Assembly: GCA_963791575.1 (NCBI GenBank) | Contig: CAWBSY010000002.1 | Coordinates: 124,001-188,000 of the forward strand | DNA: 64,000 bases | Direction of reading: 5' to 3' | Origin: JAOAPG01 sp963791575 | GTDB lineage: Bacteria > Acidobacteriota > Terriglobia > Terriglobales > Acidobacteriaceae | In this document: positions 45,806 to 56,192 of the stretch, piece by piece | Numbering within the stretch: the stretch's first letter is position 1 | Layout: each line of letters starts with the position of its first letter | Made by a program: the position numbers and the translations under genes | Notes under the pieces: generated by a model | The model's input: the letters and a program-made list of their open reading frames with translations, nothing else | Database searches by the model: none | What the model was told of the DNA's origin: nothing

Positions 45806-45866
45806 TTGACAAGAGATGGGGCTTTGATACTAGAATGCTCGAGTTTCGATACAGTTACCGTTAACT
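45806..45866 (+). promoter_or_regulatory. promoter and operator of the TonB receptor gene
   Basis: TTGACA at 45806-45811 and TAGAAT at 45831-45836 (19-base spacer) are followed by AGTTA-CCGT-TAACT at 45853-45866, a dyad sharing CGTTAACT with the other two. The ribosome site GAGGGG (45879-45884) precedes ATG 45894. Confidence 0.6.
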
Positions 45867-45893
45867 TAATCTGAAAACGAGGGGTCCTAGTCG

Positions 45894-48800
45894 ATGCCCA
45901 AATTCCGCAGTCTCTCCCTGTATCTCTTCGCCACCGCGGTTGCCTTCGCGATGAGCGTTGCTACGCCTCTCGCAAAGGCCCAGACGCTTGCCTCGTCGGC
46001 TGCGTTTTCAGGTTCGGTTTCGGACTCCTCCGGCGCGCGTATCAGTAATGCCACCGTGGTTCTAACTAGTCCGGAAACGGGAATTACCCGGACCTTCAAA
46101 ACGGATACCGAAGGCAATTTTTCCTTCGCGCTATTGCCGGCGTCTACTTATACCTTGACCGTGTCGGCGCCAGGATTCAAGACCACCAAGCAACAAGGAA
46201 TCACCTTGGAAGTCGGCCAGTCCGCAAGCCAGGGTGTCACGCTGAGTATTGGAACGACCGAGCAAATCGAGGTGACGGCAGCGGCTCCGCTATTGCAGAC
46301 CGACAACGCAAACATTGGTGCGGAGGTTTCGACCCAGCAGATTACGGAGTTGCCCCTCAATCTACGCAACGTGTTCAACTTCGTTGAATTGAACTCCTCG
46401 GTGAACAACTTGTCACAAAGGCAGACAATTTCGTCCGGCGGCGAGCAAGGGTCGGCTGACCAGGACGTTTCATTCTTCAATTTTGGTGGGGGCTATTTCG
46501 GGACCAGCGCAATTCTTCTGGATGGCGCCTGGGATGTGAGTGAAGGTTGGGGCGGTGCCATTTACGTTCCTTCTCCAGACAACGTGCAGGAGTTCAAGGT
46601 CCAACAGAATTCGTTCACGTCGCAATACGGCTGGAGCACCGGAAACGTGATCAACGTTGTCACGAAGTCCGGCGGCAGCAGTCTGCATGGGGATGTTTAC
46701 GATTACCTGCGCAATGGGGCACTCGATGCCAACAACTACTTCAACAACCTACATGGCGACCCGCGTCCGAACTCGCATCGCAATCAGTTTGGCGTCGCCG
46801 TGGGGGGGCCGGTGTACATTCCGGGCATCTACAAGCAGCGTGACAAGACATTCTTCTTCTTTAATTTCGAGGGCCACCGCGATCACAATGCGGGGAACAC
46901 GTCGTATATCATGCCGGTTTCAGCATTCAAGGCAGGAGATTTTTCAGCACTGCTGGGAGCCAATATCGGAACCGACGGGCTGGGACGGCCCATTCTGCAG
47001 GGGCAGCTTTATGACCCATACAGCACGCGTCTCGTAAACGGCAGCTATATTCGCGATCCAATCCCGAACAACAATTTGGCAACCTATGTGTCGCCTTACA
47101 CAGGTGGGTCGCTCATCAACAGCATCGGCCAAAAGCTAATCAACTACTACCCGGACCCACAGAAAAACTTTGCGAATGCGATTAATTGGAGTGCATCGGG
47201 GCTGAATGCAGATTATTCGAATGAGTATAGCGGCCGCATTGACCATAATTTCAGCGACAGCACTCGGCTCTACGGACGCTTTTCGTACAAGAAAGAATAC
47301 AAGGACGAATCGCCCGCCTATTATGGCGCGAGCGACCCTGCTGGTCCGGGACAAAGAAATCCTAATAACCGGTGGAACGTAGGTGTCGGTCTAAGTCATG
47401 TCTTTACTCCCACCTTCACCATGAGCGTTAATGTGGGCGGCATGAAATGGGTTGAGGGTAACGACGTACAAAGTCACGGGTTTAAGGCGTCGTCCCTTGG
47501 ATTGCCGAGTTTCATTGACACCAACTCTCCACAGTTCCCCATTATCAGTATGCCCACCCCCTACGGGCCTGAGGGGCCGATAGCTGGAGCCGGGCAGGGT
47601 GCTTTTCCCCGAGCAGCTTCCACTGGATCTCTTGATTTTGTGAAAGTGCGCGGGAAGCACCAACTATCGTTCGGATATATGGCGGTCGCAACGGATGAAA
47701 ACGGCGGTCGCTACCATTTCACTACCTACAACTTCAACGATCTGTTCACAGGCGGCCCCGATCCTCAGAGTCCCACGGCTAATACTGGCAATCCGTTTGC
47801 TTCGATGATGATGGGGCTTTCTACCAGTTCCGGCTGCGTAGCCGGTGCGTGCAGCACCGGTGTTGCCATTCAGAATGTAAGCCGTACTTGGTTTCATGGT
47901 GTGTACTTGCAGGACGACTGGAAGGCCACTCAAAAACTGACGTTAAATGTGGGGCTTCGATGGGAAGTCCAGCGCCCTGTAACAGACCGTTACAACCGGC
48001 AGGCTTGGTTTGATTACAATGCAACCAACCCCATCAGTGCGGCCGTGGGCCAAACCTATACGGGCGAGCTCCAATTCGCCAACTCCAACCAGCGTGGACT
48101 ATTCAGTACGAATTACAAAAACTTCGCCCCCAGAATCGGATTCGCTTATCAACTACTGCCAAAGCTTGTGATGCGGGGTGGTTACGGTCTGTTCTATCCA
48201 CCCACCTTCCGCGGCACTGGTCCGGCGCCCGGGTTTAGTTCTGACACGCCTTATGTGTATTCGACCGACGGCGGCTTAACTCCGGCAAATACCTTGAGCA
48301 CTGGGTACTCAGGCGGGCTGGTACCGGTTGTTGGTAGCTCTCTAGGACGGCCTGACCAATGTTGGTTTCAGTGCTAATGCGGTCAGCCGAAGCCGTAAGA
48401 CTTTTTACTCGCAGCAGTGGATGTACGGATTCCAATACGCGGCCACAAGCAACGACGTGATTGATGTCACTTACGTAGGTAACCATGGGGTTCATGTGGT
48501 TGACGGCGGCCTCAATCTCAATCAACTGGATCCCAAGTATCTTTCGATGGGAGCTGCATTGGATAATCCTGTGCCAAACCCGTTCGTCGGCCACATCACC
48601 GCGAGCGGCTGCGGCCTTGATCAGCCGACAGTTCTGCAAGGCCAACTGCTCAGGCCCCATCCGGAATTCTGCGACATCAACGAGCTCCAGGATCCGGCAG
48701 GTGGGTCGCACTACAACGCCCTGGATGTGAACTACACGCATCGGGTTTCGCAAGGGCTCACGTTGTTAGCGTCCTACACGTTTTCGAAATTCATTGATAA

Positions 48801-49426
48801 CGTTGGAGGACCCGATAGCTGGGCCAATTCCTCGGCCGAGAATATTCGCAACGTCTATAATTTGGCCGCAGAGAAGTCGGTGGATGCTACCGACACTCCT
48901 CATAGCTTCGTTTTGAGCTATGTGTACGAACTGCCGGTTGGCAAAGGCAAGCAGTTCGGCTCAGGAATGAACGGAGTCTTGAATACCATCGTTGGTGGCT
49001 GGCAGACCTCCGGGGCAGTGACTTTAAAAGAAGGCTTTCCGTTGAGCATCGGCCAAAATAATCTGAATGAGTTTGGGTTTGGCCAGCATGTGAATATTGT
49101 CGGTGACTACCACATCGCGAATCCAAGCCGCACTGAGTGGTTCAACACCTCGGCATTTGCAGCCGCACCGAAGTGGGACTTGGGGGATGCTCCCAGATAC
49201 TTCTCTGATCTGCGGGCACCCGGCTACAGAAACTGGGACATGAGTATTCAAAAGTACTTTCCGATTCGAGAACAAGTACGAATCCAGTTCCGTCTGGATA
49301 TGTTCAACACTTTGAATCACACCAACTTCTACAGCCCAAACACATCTCATGGGAGGTGGATTTGGGACAATTACTCAAGCCTGGACGCCGAGACAAATGC
49401 AAGCAGCGCTGAAGCTGTATTGGTGA
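45894..49426 (+). CDS. Oar-like TonB-dependent receptor (two one-base frameshifts)
   Basis: A signal peptide (LYLFATAVAFAMSVATPLAKA) is followed by a carboxypeptidase-regulatory-like domain (VSDSSGARISNATVVLTSPE, FALLPASTYTLTVSAPGF). The plug has TTEQIEVTAAAPLLQTDNA and VINVVTKSGGSSLHG, and a long beta-barrel ends in QMQAALKLYW. Frame breaks with one surplus base occur at about 48351 and 49354; with both removed the gene ends at TGA 49426, three bases before the next start. The length of about 1177 residues is normal. It probably imports oligosaccharides of the locus across the outer membrane. Confidence 0.87.
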
Positions 49427-49429
49427 TCC

Positions 49430-51349
49430 GTGCATTCAATCAGGGTCACTGTTGCTCTCGGCTGTTTGACGTGCTGTGTTTTGCTGGGTCCGGCATTCTC
49501 ACAAGGACCTACGCAATTTGAATCTCTCCTGGCCTCGGCGCAACAAGCCCAGACTAGGGGAGATTTCGAATCAGCCGCCGAATTTTACCGGAAGGCGATC
49601 GCCATCCATCCTGAAATCGCAGAGCTCAAGGCGAATCTCGGGTTGATGTACTACCAGACCGGAAAAGATCAGCAGGCCATAGAAGCTTTCCTTGAGTCCA
49701 TTCGTCTAAAGCGGTCGCTCTTCGTTCCAAACCTGTTCCTTGGACTCGACTATGTGAAGTTGAAGCGGTTTAGCGAGGCTTTGCCGTACCTCAAACAAGC
49801 TACTCTTTCTAATCCTAAAGATATTCAAGCACCACTAGCTCTCGGCCAGGCTTACGCAGGAACGGGAAAGACAAGGCCTGCGATTGCGTCTTATATGCGT
49901 GTGGTCGAGCTTGATGGACGTAATGCGGAAGCGTGGTTTCATCTCGGCGTGAGTTATCTCGAACAGGTCGAAAGTGACGCAAGGATGTTATCGACTCATT
50001 ACAAAGGCTCGGGTTATCTGCAAGCGCTTTCGGCCGAGACTTTGGCTGAGCAGCAGAAGTTTGGACAAGCTGCGGACGCCTACAAAGCGGCTCTCGCCGC
50101 TCCAGTTTTTCCGCCGGGCACGCATGCGGGTTATGGATTTGTTCTAATCAATCAGCAACGCCCGGCTGATGCCGAACACGAATTCGAAGCGGAGTTGTCA
50201 ATTTTCCCAGGATCTCTCATTGCAAAAATGGGTTTAGCCCGACTCCTCGTTGAACAAGGCTCGCCATCAGAAGGTCTGAGCCGAGTGGGGGATATCTCGA
50301 ACACCGACCCTGCATTTTTGCAGTCGCACATCTCACTTCTGACAAGTGGACTTGGGAGCCAAAAGCGGTCAGAGCTGGAGCGAATCCTAAAAGAACGCCA
50401 GTCAACCCGCGATATTTCGCCGGAACTCGTGACGCTGATCCGCAACGACAGCGATGCGGCAAATGATTCAAGTACACTTGTTGCGAAGTCTCCGCAGTCC
50501 AGCAAACAACCATTACATGCGTCAGAGTTGTACGCGAGTGGACACTACTCGGAATGCAATGAACTCCTTGCTCCGCGCCTTCAACTGCTCCAGTCGAATG
50601 AGCTCGAGTTACTGGCAGCATGCGCCTACGTCACTGGTAATTACCAAGTCGCTCTTCAAGCATCACAAAAGCTCGTAACCAAACCAGACTTTGAAGTGCG
50701 GGGACTTTATTGGGAGACAAAATCGGCCGAGAAGCTCGCTTCACAGGCTCTAGTTCGTGCGGGCCAAATGGATTCCAGTTCTCCTCAACTGCATGTTTTG
50801 TTGGGAGACGTGTACAGGCAGCAGAATAACTTCTCCGTTGCAGAGCAAGAGTATCGAAAAGCTTTAACCCTTCGGCCGGAAGATATGGGCGCACTGTTTG
50901 GTTTGGGTTTAACACTGCTTGCTGACTCAAAAACAGATGAGGCGCTGGCCCTGGTACAAGCTGAGTTGCAACGAGAGCCTGATGATCCGGAACTTAATGC
51001 CCTAATGGGCGAACTCCTGTGCGCTCGACACGACTTCTCTGAAGCGGAGCCGTACCTGAAGAAAGGTCTTAACACTAAACCGGAATTAGTCCCTCACGTG
51101 CATGCGTTGCTTGGCAAGATGTATGCGGAAACGAATCGCACCCAACAGGCGATCGCGGAGTTGAAGCTTGGGCTCGCAGATGATAAGGATGGCCGAGTTC
51201 ATTACCAGATTGGCCGTATTTATTTGAAGCTCGGGGATCATGATTCGGCTAAGCAAGCCTTTGAAGCGTCGGAGCAACTACGACGAAAAAAGTTTATCGG
51301 TGACGTCGCGGTATTCCAGCAATCTGAAAATGACAGTAGTTTGCAGTAG
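49430..51349 (+). CDS. secreted TPR-repeat protein
   Basis: Start GTG 49430 gives 639 residues with a signal peptide (VTVALGCLTCCVLLGPAFSQ). At least ten tetratricopeptide repeats are visible in two blocks, about residues 30-270 (GDFESAAEFYRKAIAIHPE and similar) and 360-620 (NNFSVAEQEYRKALTLRPED). A linker of about 80 polar residues separates them. It probably scaffolds a periplasmic complex, perhaps with the TonB receptor, to which it is coupled by a three-base gap once the receptor frame is restored. Confidence 0.85.
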   Translation: MHSIRVTVALGCLTCCVLLGPAFSQGPTQFESLLASAQQAQTRGDFESAAEFYRKAIAIHPEIAELKANLGLMYYQTGKDQQAIEAFLESIRLKRSLFVPNLFLGLDYVKLKRFSEALPYLKQATLSNPKDIQAPLALGQAYAGTGKTRPAIASYMRVVELDGRNAEAWFHLGVSYLEQVESDARMLSTHYKGSGYLQALSAETLAEQQKFGQAADAYKAALAAPVFPPGTHAGYGFVLINQQRPADAEHEFEAELSIFPGSLIAKMGLARLLVEQGSPSEGLSRVGDISNTDPAFLQSHISLLTSGLGSQKRSELERILKERQSTRDISPELVTLIRNDSDAANDSSTLVAKSPQSSKQPLHASELYASGHYSECNELLAPRLQLLQSNELELLAACAYVTGNYQVALQASQKLVTKPDFEVRGLYWETKSAEKLASQALVRAGQMDSSSPQLHVLLGDVYRQQNNFSVAEQEYRKALTLRPEDMGALFGLGLTLLADSKTDEALALVQAELQREPDDPELNALMGELLCARHDFSEAEPYLKKGLNTKPELVPHVHALLGKMYAETNRTQQAIAELKLGLADDKDGRVHYQIGRIYLKLGDHDSAKQAFEASEQLRRKKFIGDVAVFQQSENDSSLQ

Positions 51350-51444
51350 ATTGATGTTCCACGATGAAAATCTCTGTAAGAGCGAGTGCCGAGTTACGCC
51401 AGCATAGCTGCGCGTAAGACGGTTAAAAGGAAATTCCATAAAAA

Positions 51445-54006
51445 ATGATGAAACTCAAACCCTGCCTTCTGTCACTCTTCGTTGCGGGCATCTCAGTAAT
51501 GGCAAGCGCCGGGCAATTTGCGGTTAAAGAAGTTCAAAAAGACGCGACCGGCGTCACCTTTCGAACCACTGCCGGCACGATGCGCATCGAGATCTGTGGT
51601 GACCGTGTGGTACACGTGATCGCCAGCTCGACGGCGCAGATTCCGACGCCAACGGTGCAAACAGTTACGCAGCCGTGTAGTGGTCAAGATTTTCGGCTTG
51701 AGACCGGAAAGAAACGGATCAACATTCGCACTCCGGATGTCGACGTTCAAGTCGATGCGACGACTGGGGCAATCACTTTCTTGTCGAGCAACGGGCAGGT
51801 TGTGCTAGCTGAACCGGACGGCGGGGGCAAAGCCTTTGATGTACCGTCTAGCTGGGAGACTAGCGCCTGGCAAACTCAACAGACTTTTGTTTCACCTCCG
51901 GATGAATCCCTATACGGTTTAGGACAACATCAGGAAGGGATCTTCGACGTGCGCGGAGTTCCGATCCGCCTTCAGCAAGCGAACACAAACATTTCAATTC
52001 CATTCCTACTCTCAAGTAAAGGCTATGGAATCCTGTGGAACAATGCCTCGCTGACGGACTTTAATCCCGCCGATCAGGTTATCTCTCTTGACCCGGCCAC
52101 AGGCGCGGGCAAATTCAAGACCGGAGCGAAAGGCACTTACGGCTTTTTGCTGAGCAGTGACAACAGGAAGCAACTAACCCTCGAAGTGAACGGGAAACGG
52201 GTGATCGACCTCAAGAACGAGTGGACCCCGACATCAGCCTCAGGGTTTGTCGATTTAGAGGCAAACAAGGAATATGAGGTCTCCGCGCACGGCGGTCCGG
52301 GAGGAGTTCACTTAGCGGTGAGGCCTCCTGAAGGTACGACAACATTCCGCTCCGAAGTAGGGCAAGCAATCGACTACTACTTCTTTTATGGTCCTGAGTT
52401 AAACCGCGTCATTGGGGACTACCGTCAGCTCACCGGCGAGGCGCCGCTATTTCCCAAGTGGGCTTACGGATATTGGCAGTGCCGCGAGCGTTATCACAGC
52501 CAGCAGGAAATTCTGGACATTGCGGCTGAGTTCCGGAAGAGAAAGATTCCTGTAGATGCCTTAGTGCAGGACTGGCAGTACTGGGGCAAGTACGGCTGGA
52601 GCGCAATGAAGTTCGATGAGGACCACTATCCGAATCCCAAAGAGATGCTGGATCAGCTGCATTCCCAAGACCTGCATATGCTGATCTCGATTTGGTCAAG
52701 ATTCGGGGAAGACACTGACGTTTACAAGCGAATGAAGGCACAAGATCTTCTGATCTCGGGAACACCGTGGACGGACTTCTTCAATCCCGCAGCTCAGAAA
52801 GCATTCTGGTCGGAACTGAATAAAGGAATTTTCCAGGACGGAATGGATGGCTGGTGGATGGATGCGTCCGAGCCAGAGTTCGACATACTCAAGGGTAAGC
52901 AAACGTTTCTGGGTAGCGGCGAGTTGGTGCGCGATGCCTATCCTTTATATGTGACGAAAGCCATTTATGAAGGCCAGCGGTCAACCACTGATCGAAAGCG
53001 TGTTGCAATTTTGACGCGTTCGGCTTTTGCCGGCCAGCAACGCTATGCTGCGGCCTCCTGGTCGGGGGACATTAGTTCGAACTGGGCAACACTTCAGCGA
53101 CAGATTCCTGCCGGCCTAAGCTTCAGCATGTCCGGAATGCCCTACTGGACTACCGATATCGGTGGATTCTTCCGCCCTGAAGACCAATACACCTCTGATG
53201 CCTACCACGAATTGCTGATCCGGTGGTTTGAATACGGGACCTTCTGCCCAATTTTCCGCGTGCACGGATATAAATCGAATGCAGAGATTTGGAATTACGG
53301 TCCGCAAGCAGAGAACATCCTTACGCAATACGATAAGTTGCGATATCGTCTGATGCCTTACATCTATTCCGCTGCCTGGGGCGTTACGAATAACGGTGAA
53401 ACGCTCATGCGGGCACTGCCTCTCGAGTTTACTTCCGATGCGAGAGCGCGAGGCGTTTCGGATCAATTCATGTTCGGTCACGCATTGTTGATCAATCCGG
53501 TGACCACCGAGGGAGCAACTCAGCGAAACATCTATCTTCCAGCGGAAACTGGTTGGGTCGACTTCTGGACGGGCAAGGATGTGAAGGGTGGTCAAAGCAT
53601 CACAGCAGACGCTCCGCTCAACAAGATGCCGATTTATGTCAGAGCAGGCTCAATCCTTCCTTACGGTCCGCAGGCCGAGTCCGTTTCAGCCAAGCCCGAT
53701 CCGATTGAGCTGCGAATCTATGCCGGAGCAAACGGGGACTTCAACCTCTATGAAGACGAAGGCGATAATTACGATTACGAGCATGGTGCTCACTCCGTCA
53801 TCCCGATTCATTGGGACGACAAAGCCGAGAAACTCATGATCGGTGATCGCCAAGGCAGCTTTCCCGGAATGCTCGATCATAGGACATTTCACATCGTAAG
53901 AGTGGCCGATGGTCACGGCACAGGAATTGCGCCGACTTCGGAAGCTGACGCGACGATCGAATACGATGGTAAGGCTGCTTCGGTGCAGATCCGCCCGCGA
54001 CCGTAA
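51445..54006 (+). CDS. exported GH31 enzyme, alpha-xylosidase-like, with PA14-like insert
   Basis: The 853-residue protein has a signal peptide (CLLSLFVAGISVMASAG). The N-terminal beta domain has SLYGLGQHQEGIFDVRG; a region near 190-290 (KGTYGFLLSSDNRKQLTLEV, ANKEYEVSAHGGPGGVHLAV) looks like a PA14 insert. The barrel has FPKWAYGYWQCRERY, the nucleophile Asp473 in GWWMDASEPE and acid/base Asp542 in SWSGDISS. The Trp-Met-Asp-Ala-Ser-Glu-Pro-Glu motif fits alpha-xylosidase or alpha-glucosidase; the fucosidase and receptor alongside favour xyloglucan side chains. Confidence 0.87.
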   Translation: MMKLKPCLLSLFVAGISVMASAGQFAVKEVQKDATGVTFRTTAGTMRIEICGDRVVHVIASSTAQIPTPTVQTVTQPCSGQDFRLETGKKRINIRTPDVDVQVDATTGAITFLSSNGQVVLAEPDGGGKAFDVPSSWETSAWQTQQTFVSPPDESLYGLGQHQEGIFDVRGVPIRLQQANTNISIPFLLSSKGYGILWNNASLTDFNPADQVISLDPATGAGKFKTGAKGTYGFLLSSDNRKQLTLEVNGKRVIDLKNEWTPTSASGFVDLEANKEYEVSAHGGPGGVHLAVRPPEGTTTFRSEVGQAIDYYFFYGPELNRVIGDYRQLTGEAPLFPKWAYGYWQCRERYHSQQEILDIAAEFRKRKIPVDALVQDWQYWGKYGWSAMKFDEDHYPNPKEMLDQLHSQDLHMLISIWSRFGEDTDVYKRMKAQDLLISGTPWTDFFNPAAQKAFWSELNKGIFQDGMDGWWMDASEPEFDILKGKQTFLGSGELVRDAYPLYVTKAIYEGQRSTTDRKRVAILTRSAFAGQQRYAAASWSGDISSNWATLQRQIPAGLSFSMSGMPYWTTDIGGFFRPEDQYTSDAYHELLIRWFEYGTFCPIFRVHGYKSNAEIWNYGPQAENILTQYDKLRYRLMPYIYSAAWGVTNNGETLMRALPLEFTSDARARGVSDQFMFGHALLINPVTTEGATQRNIYLPAETGWVDFWTGKDVKGGQSITADAPLNKMPIYVRAGSILPYGPQAESVSAKPDPIELRIYAGANGDFNLYEDEGDNYDYEHGAHSVIPIHWDDKAEKLMIGDRQGSFPGMLDHRTFHIVRVADGHGTGIAPTSEADATIEYDGKAASVQIRPRP

Positions 54007-54028
54007 AAAGACTAGCGGCTTTTTCGGT
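54000..54028. terminator. hairpin at the convergent end of the GH31 gene and IS110 remnant
   Basis: ACCG-T-AAAAAG pairs with CTTTTT-CGGT across 8 bases, with a T run in the 3' arm. It covers the stop codons of both genes and could stop transcription from either side. Confidence 0.45.
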
Positions 54029-54345
54029 CAGGACTTAGAGGGCAGTGGAACCACTTCAATCCCGAGTTTCCGGGCTACCGCCACAATGGCTCGTTTCTTG
54101 CTGGTTTTCCCGCCCCGTTCGAACATTCGAGTGCCCCAGCGTTTGAGGTCACTGTCTGGTCCGAAACGCCTCAACAGATATTGAGCACACTGAACCAGCA
54201 GAGAGCGAAGCTGTTTGTTCCCGGCCTTGCTGATCCTGAGCTGTTGCTCGACCGAGCCGGATTGGTGGCGACGAGGTGTCAGACCAAGATATGCAGGGAG
54301 ATCTCTGGAATGAGCGAACCGGCCATGGTCGGCTATAGTAAGGTC
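54028..54345 (-). pseudogene. IS110-family transposase remnant (C-terminal part)
   Basis: A reading frame from about 54345 to 54028 encodes RFAHSRDLPAYLGLTPRR, QLRISKAGNKQLRSLLVQCA and KTSKKRAIVAVARKL, the C-terminal Transposase_20 part of IS110 elements. The N-terminal catalytic domain (DEDD type) is missing. Frame continues upstream to 54486 with no family similarity. The break falls next to the integrase remnant, so the element was cut by a later event. No inverted ends are identified. Confidence 0.7.
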
Positions 54346-54379
54346 TAGAGTCTGTATTTGAATTCTTGAGCCCCGGTCT

Positions 54380-54878
54380 CTTCCGGCATACCCTTTACCA
54401 CACCAAGACCGGCAACCCGTCACGGTATTACTCAAGCCGGAAGTTGCAAGTGAACTGCCGCAGAGTTCCGCCCGGCCCGGATTCACATCCGGATTATTTT
54501 TTCTGGTCGGGCAAAGGCAAGCGTATCTAGGCCGCCAGCACTTGGCAAAAGGCGCTTCGCCGTCTATGTCCGCTGGTATCGCCAGCGCTTAATTTAGAGG
54601 ACCGCGACGGCAATCATATTCGACCGAAAAGTCATATGTTCAGAAACACATTCGCGGTGGAGCTTCTGAAAAAATGTCAGCTTGGAGCACGTAGCAATGT
54701 TGCTGGCGGACGCCCCGGCGACCGTGAGACCGCACTACTACCCTTGGGTGACCGCTTCGCAGGAACAGTTGGAAAGACAGTGAAATGTACCTGGGATAGT
54801 CCGGAGGACCCGATCATTTTGCAAAACGTTGATGAGGTCTGCGCGGAACGACAGAACGAACTTAGGACTTCTTCTTGA
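54380..54878 (+). pseudogene. tyrosine recombinase remnant (C-terminal part, broken frame)
   Basis: Pieces in several frames match one integrase in order: LYHTKTGNP, then HPDYFFWSGKGKR, STWQKALRRL, SHMFRNTFAVELLKK carrying the HxxR motif, then after a one-base surplus at about 54675 VSLEHVAMLL and HYYPWVTASQEQLE with the Tyr region. A stop and at least two shifts make it dead. The N-terminal half is absent. Such genes mark former mobile or integron-like units; together with the IS110 remnant this is a decayed insertion site. Confidence 0.65.
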
Positions 54879-56192
54879 TGGAGAGACGCTCGTGGAATCC
54901 AGCCATTGAAGTTGAGAAATGCGACGATTGTTGCCGTGAAGACATCAAGAATTCATCGTTAAAATTTCCGCAGTCTAATCGTGATACGGCTCTAGCAATA
55001 AAGCTAATTAGCGTTGAGCTTGCGAGATTGGCATGCCTGCCTGTACCTCGTGCGAACGTTAAGGCAGCTATAAAGAGCATCCATTAATGCCAATCTCTCC
55101 GATGCGAAATGTAAGTTCTCAAGATCAGTTCGCGCCGTGGATATGCGACCTGCGAAACAACTCATAAATCAACCCGTGTTTGTATGTCTTCCCATAAACA
55201 ATCTTGGCGCTCAGCATCAGCGTGGTTCTTTCTCAAGATGATGTCGTTTGATCTGTTTGCGAAGATAACCTGCAAGTCAGAGGACTTCAGAGGACTAAGG
55301 TGTCGCAATTGACCCTAGAATATTCTCACAGGCTGCTGCCCACCTAAGACTCTTGTCGACCTCACTTGCAAAACGGTTCTCTAAACCTTGAGCGTCTTTC
55401 CCACCCTGGGTACATTCCGGTCTTCTCGTTGACAACTATGTAAACAAACCTAGGAATTCTTACACCTAGTAGGGGCGAATCCAAAGCTGGTACGCTGTCG
55501 CCTCTATCCCCTTCAACAGGCACTTCATTTGTCCAGTTTCGCGAATTGAAAATGGTCCTGCTGTAATCGCAAAATTTGGTTATTGCAGAGGAATGTCTCG
55601 AGGTCCAAATTACAAGCATCGAGAATTCAGACCCGCCGATCAGGCTTGCGTCAACTCTGAAAGGAAGAAAATGCATGAGGCGTTTTCTGAGTCACTGTCT
55701 GATTCTTCGTGAGTGGGCTTTTGGTAGTTACACAATCACTTTGCGTTCAGCCCAGTGACGAGGCAACGGATGCAAAGATTTCGCCTTCTCAGTACAACCA
55801 ATTGGAAGGCACTGTAAGGGATGTGTCTTGTCCCATTCAAAACACAAGTCGACGACCACGGAGTTCATCCTCGATTCTGCACTTGCGTGTATGAGAGCCG
55901 GATCATTTCTCGTCATTCTGACAAAAGGATCGAGACATGTACTTCCCTATCTCAGACCAGAGGGCGGACCCGGGCCAGTGAGAAAACCTGGTGTTTCTCC
56001 TTGTGCGCCGCACCGATATGGTCTGTACGCGGAAAGGCAAGCGAACAATCGACATACATAATGATAGAACTCAAAAACGTGAACTCGAATACCAACGTTA
56101 GCGCTGCCTGATCGCTGCCTTACTGTCGTTGGGCCTAGTATCGACTCCTTCTTACGTTCTCACCGCTGTCTTATGCAGCCCGGAGGTGTAAT
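54879..56192. other. 1.3 kb without a recognisable gene
   Basis: ORFs here are short, overlap on both strands and have no family motifs or ribosome sites. The stretch may be further decayed mobile DNA following the integrase remnant. A GGAGG (56182-56186) at its end belongs to the next gene. Confidence 0.5.

Noticed and set aside
54346..54486. N-terminal part of the 152-residue frame around the IS110 remnant
   Set aside because: These residues are unlike IS110 transposases and lie over the integrase remnant on the other strand; the real remnant starts near 54345.
54875..55087. 70-residue ORF after the integrase remnant
   Set aside because: It has a start next to the remnant but no recognisable fold; weak coding signal.
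55362..55676. 104-residue ORF on the minus strand
   Set aside because: No domain, no ribosome site and poor amino-acid pattern in a region of decayed mobile DNA.
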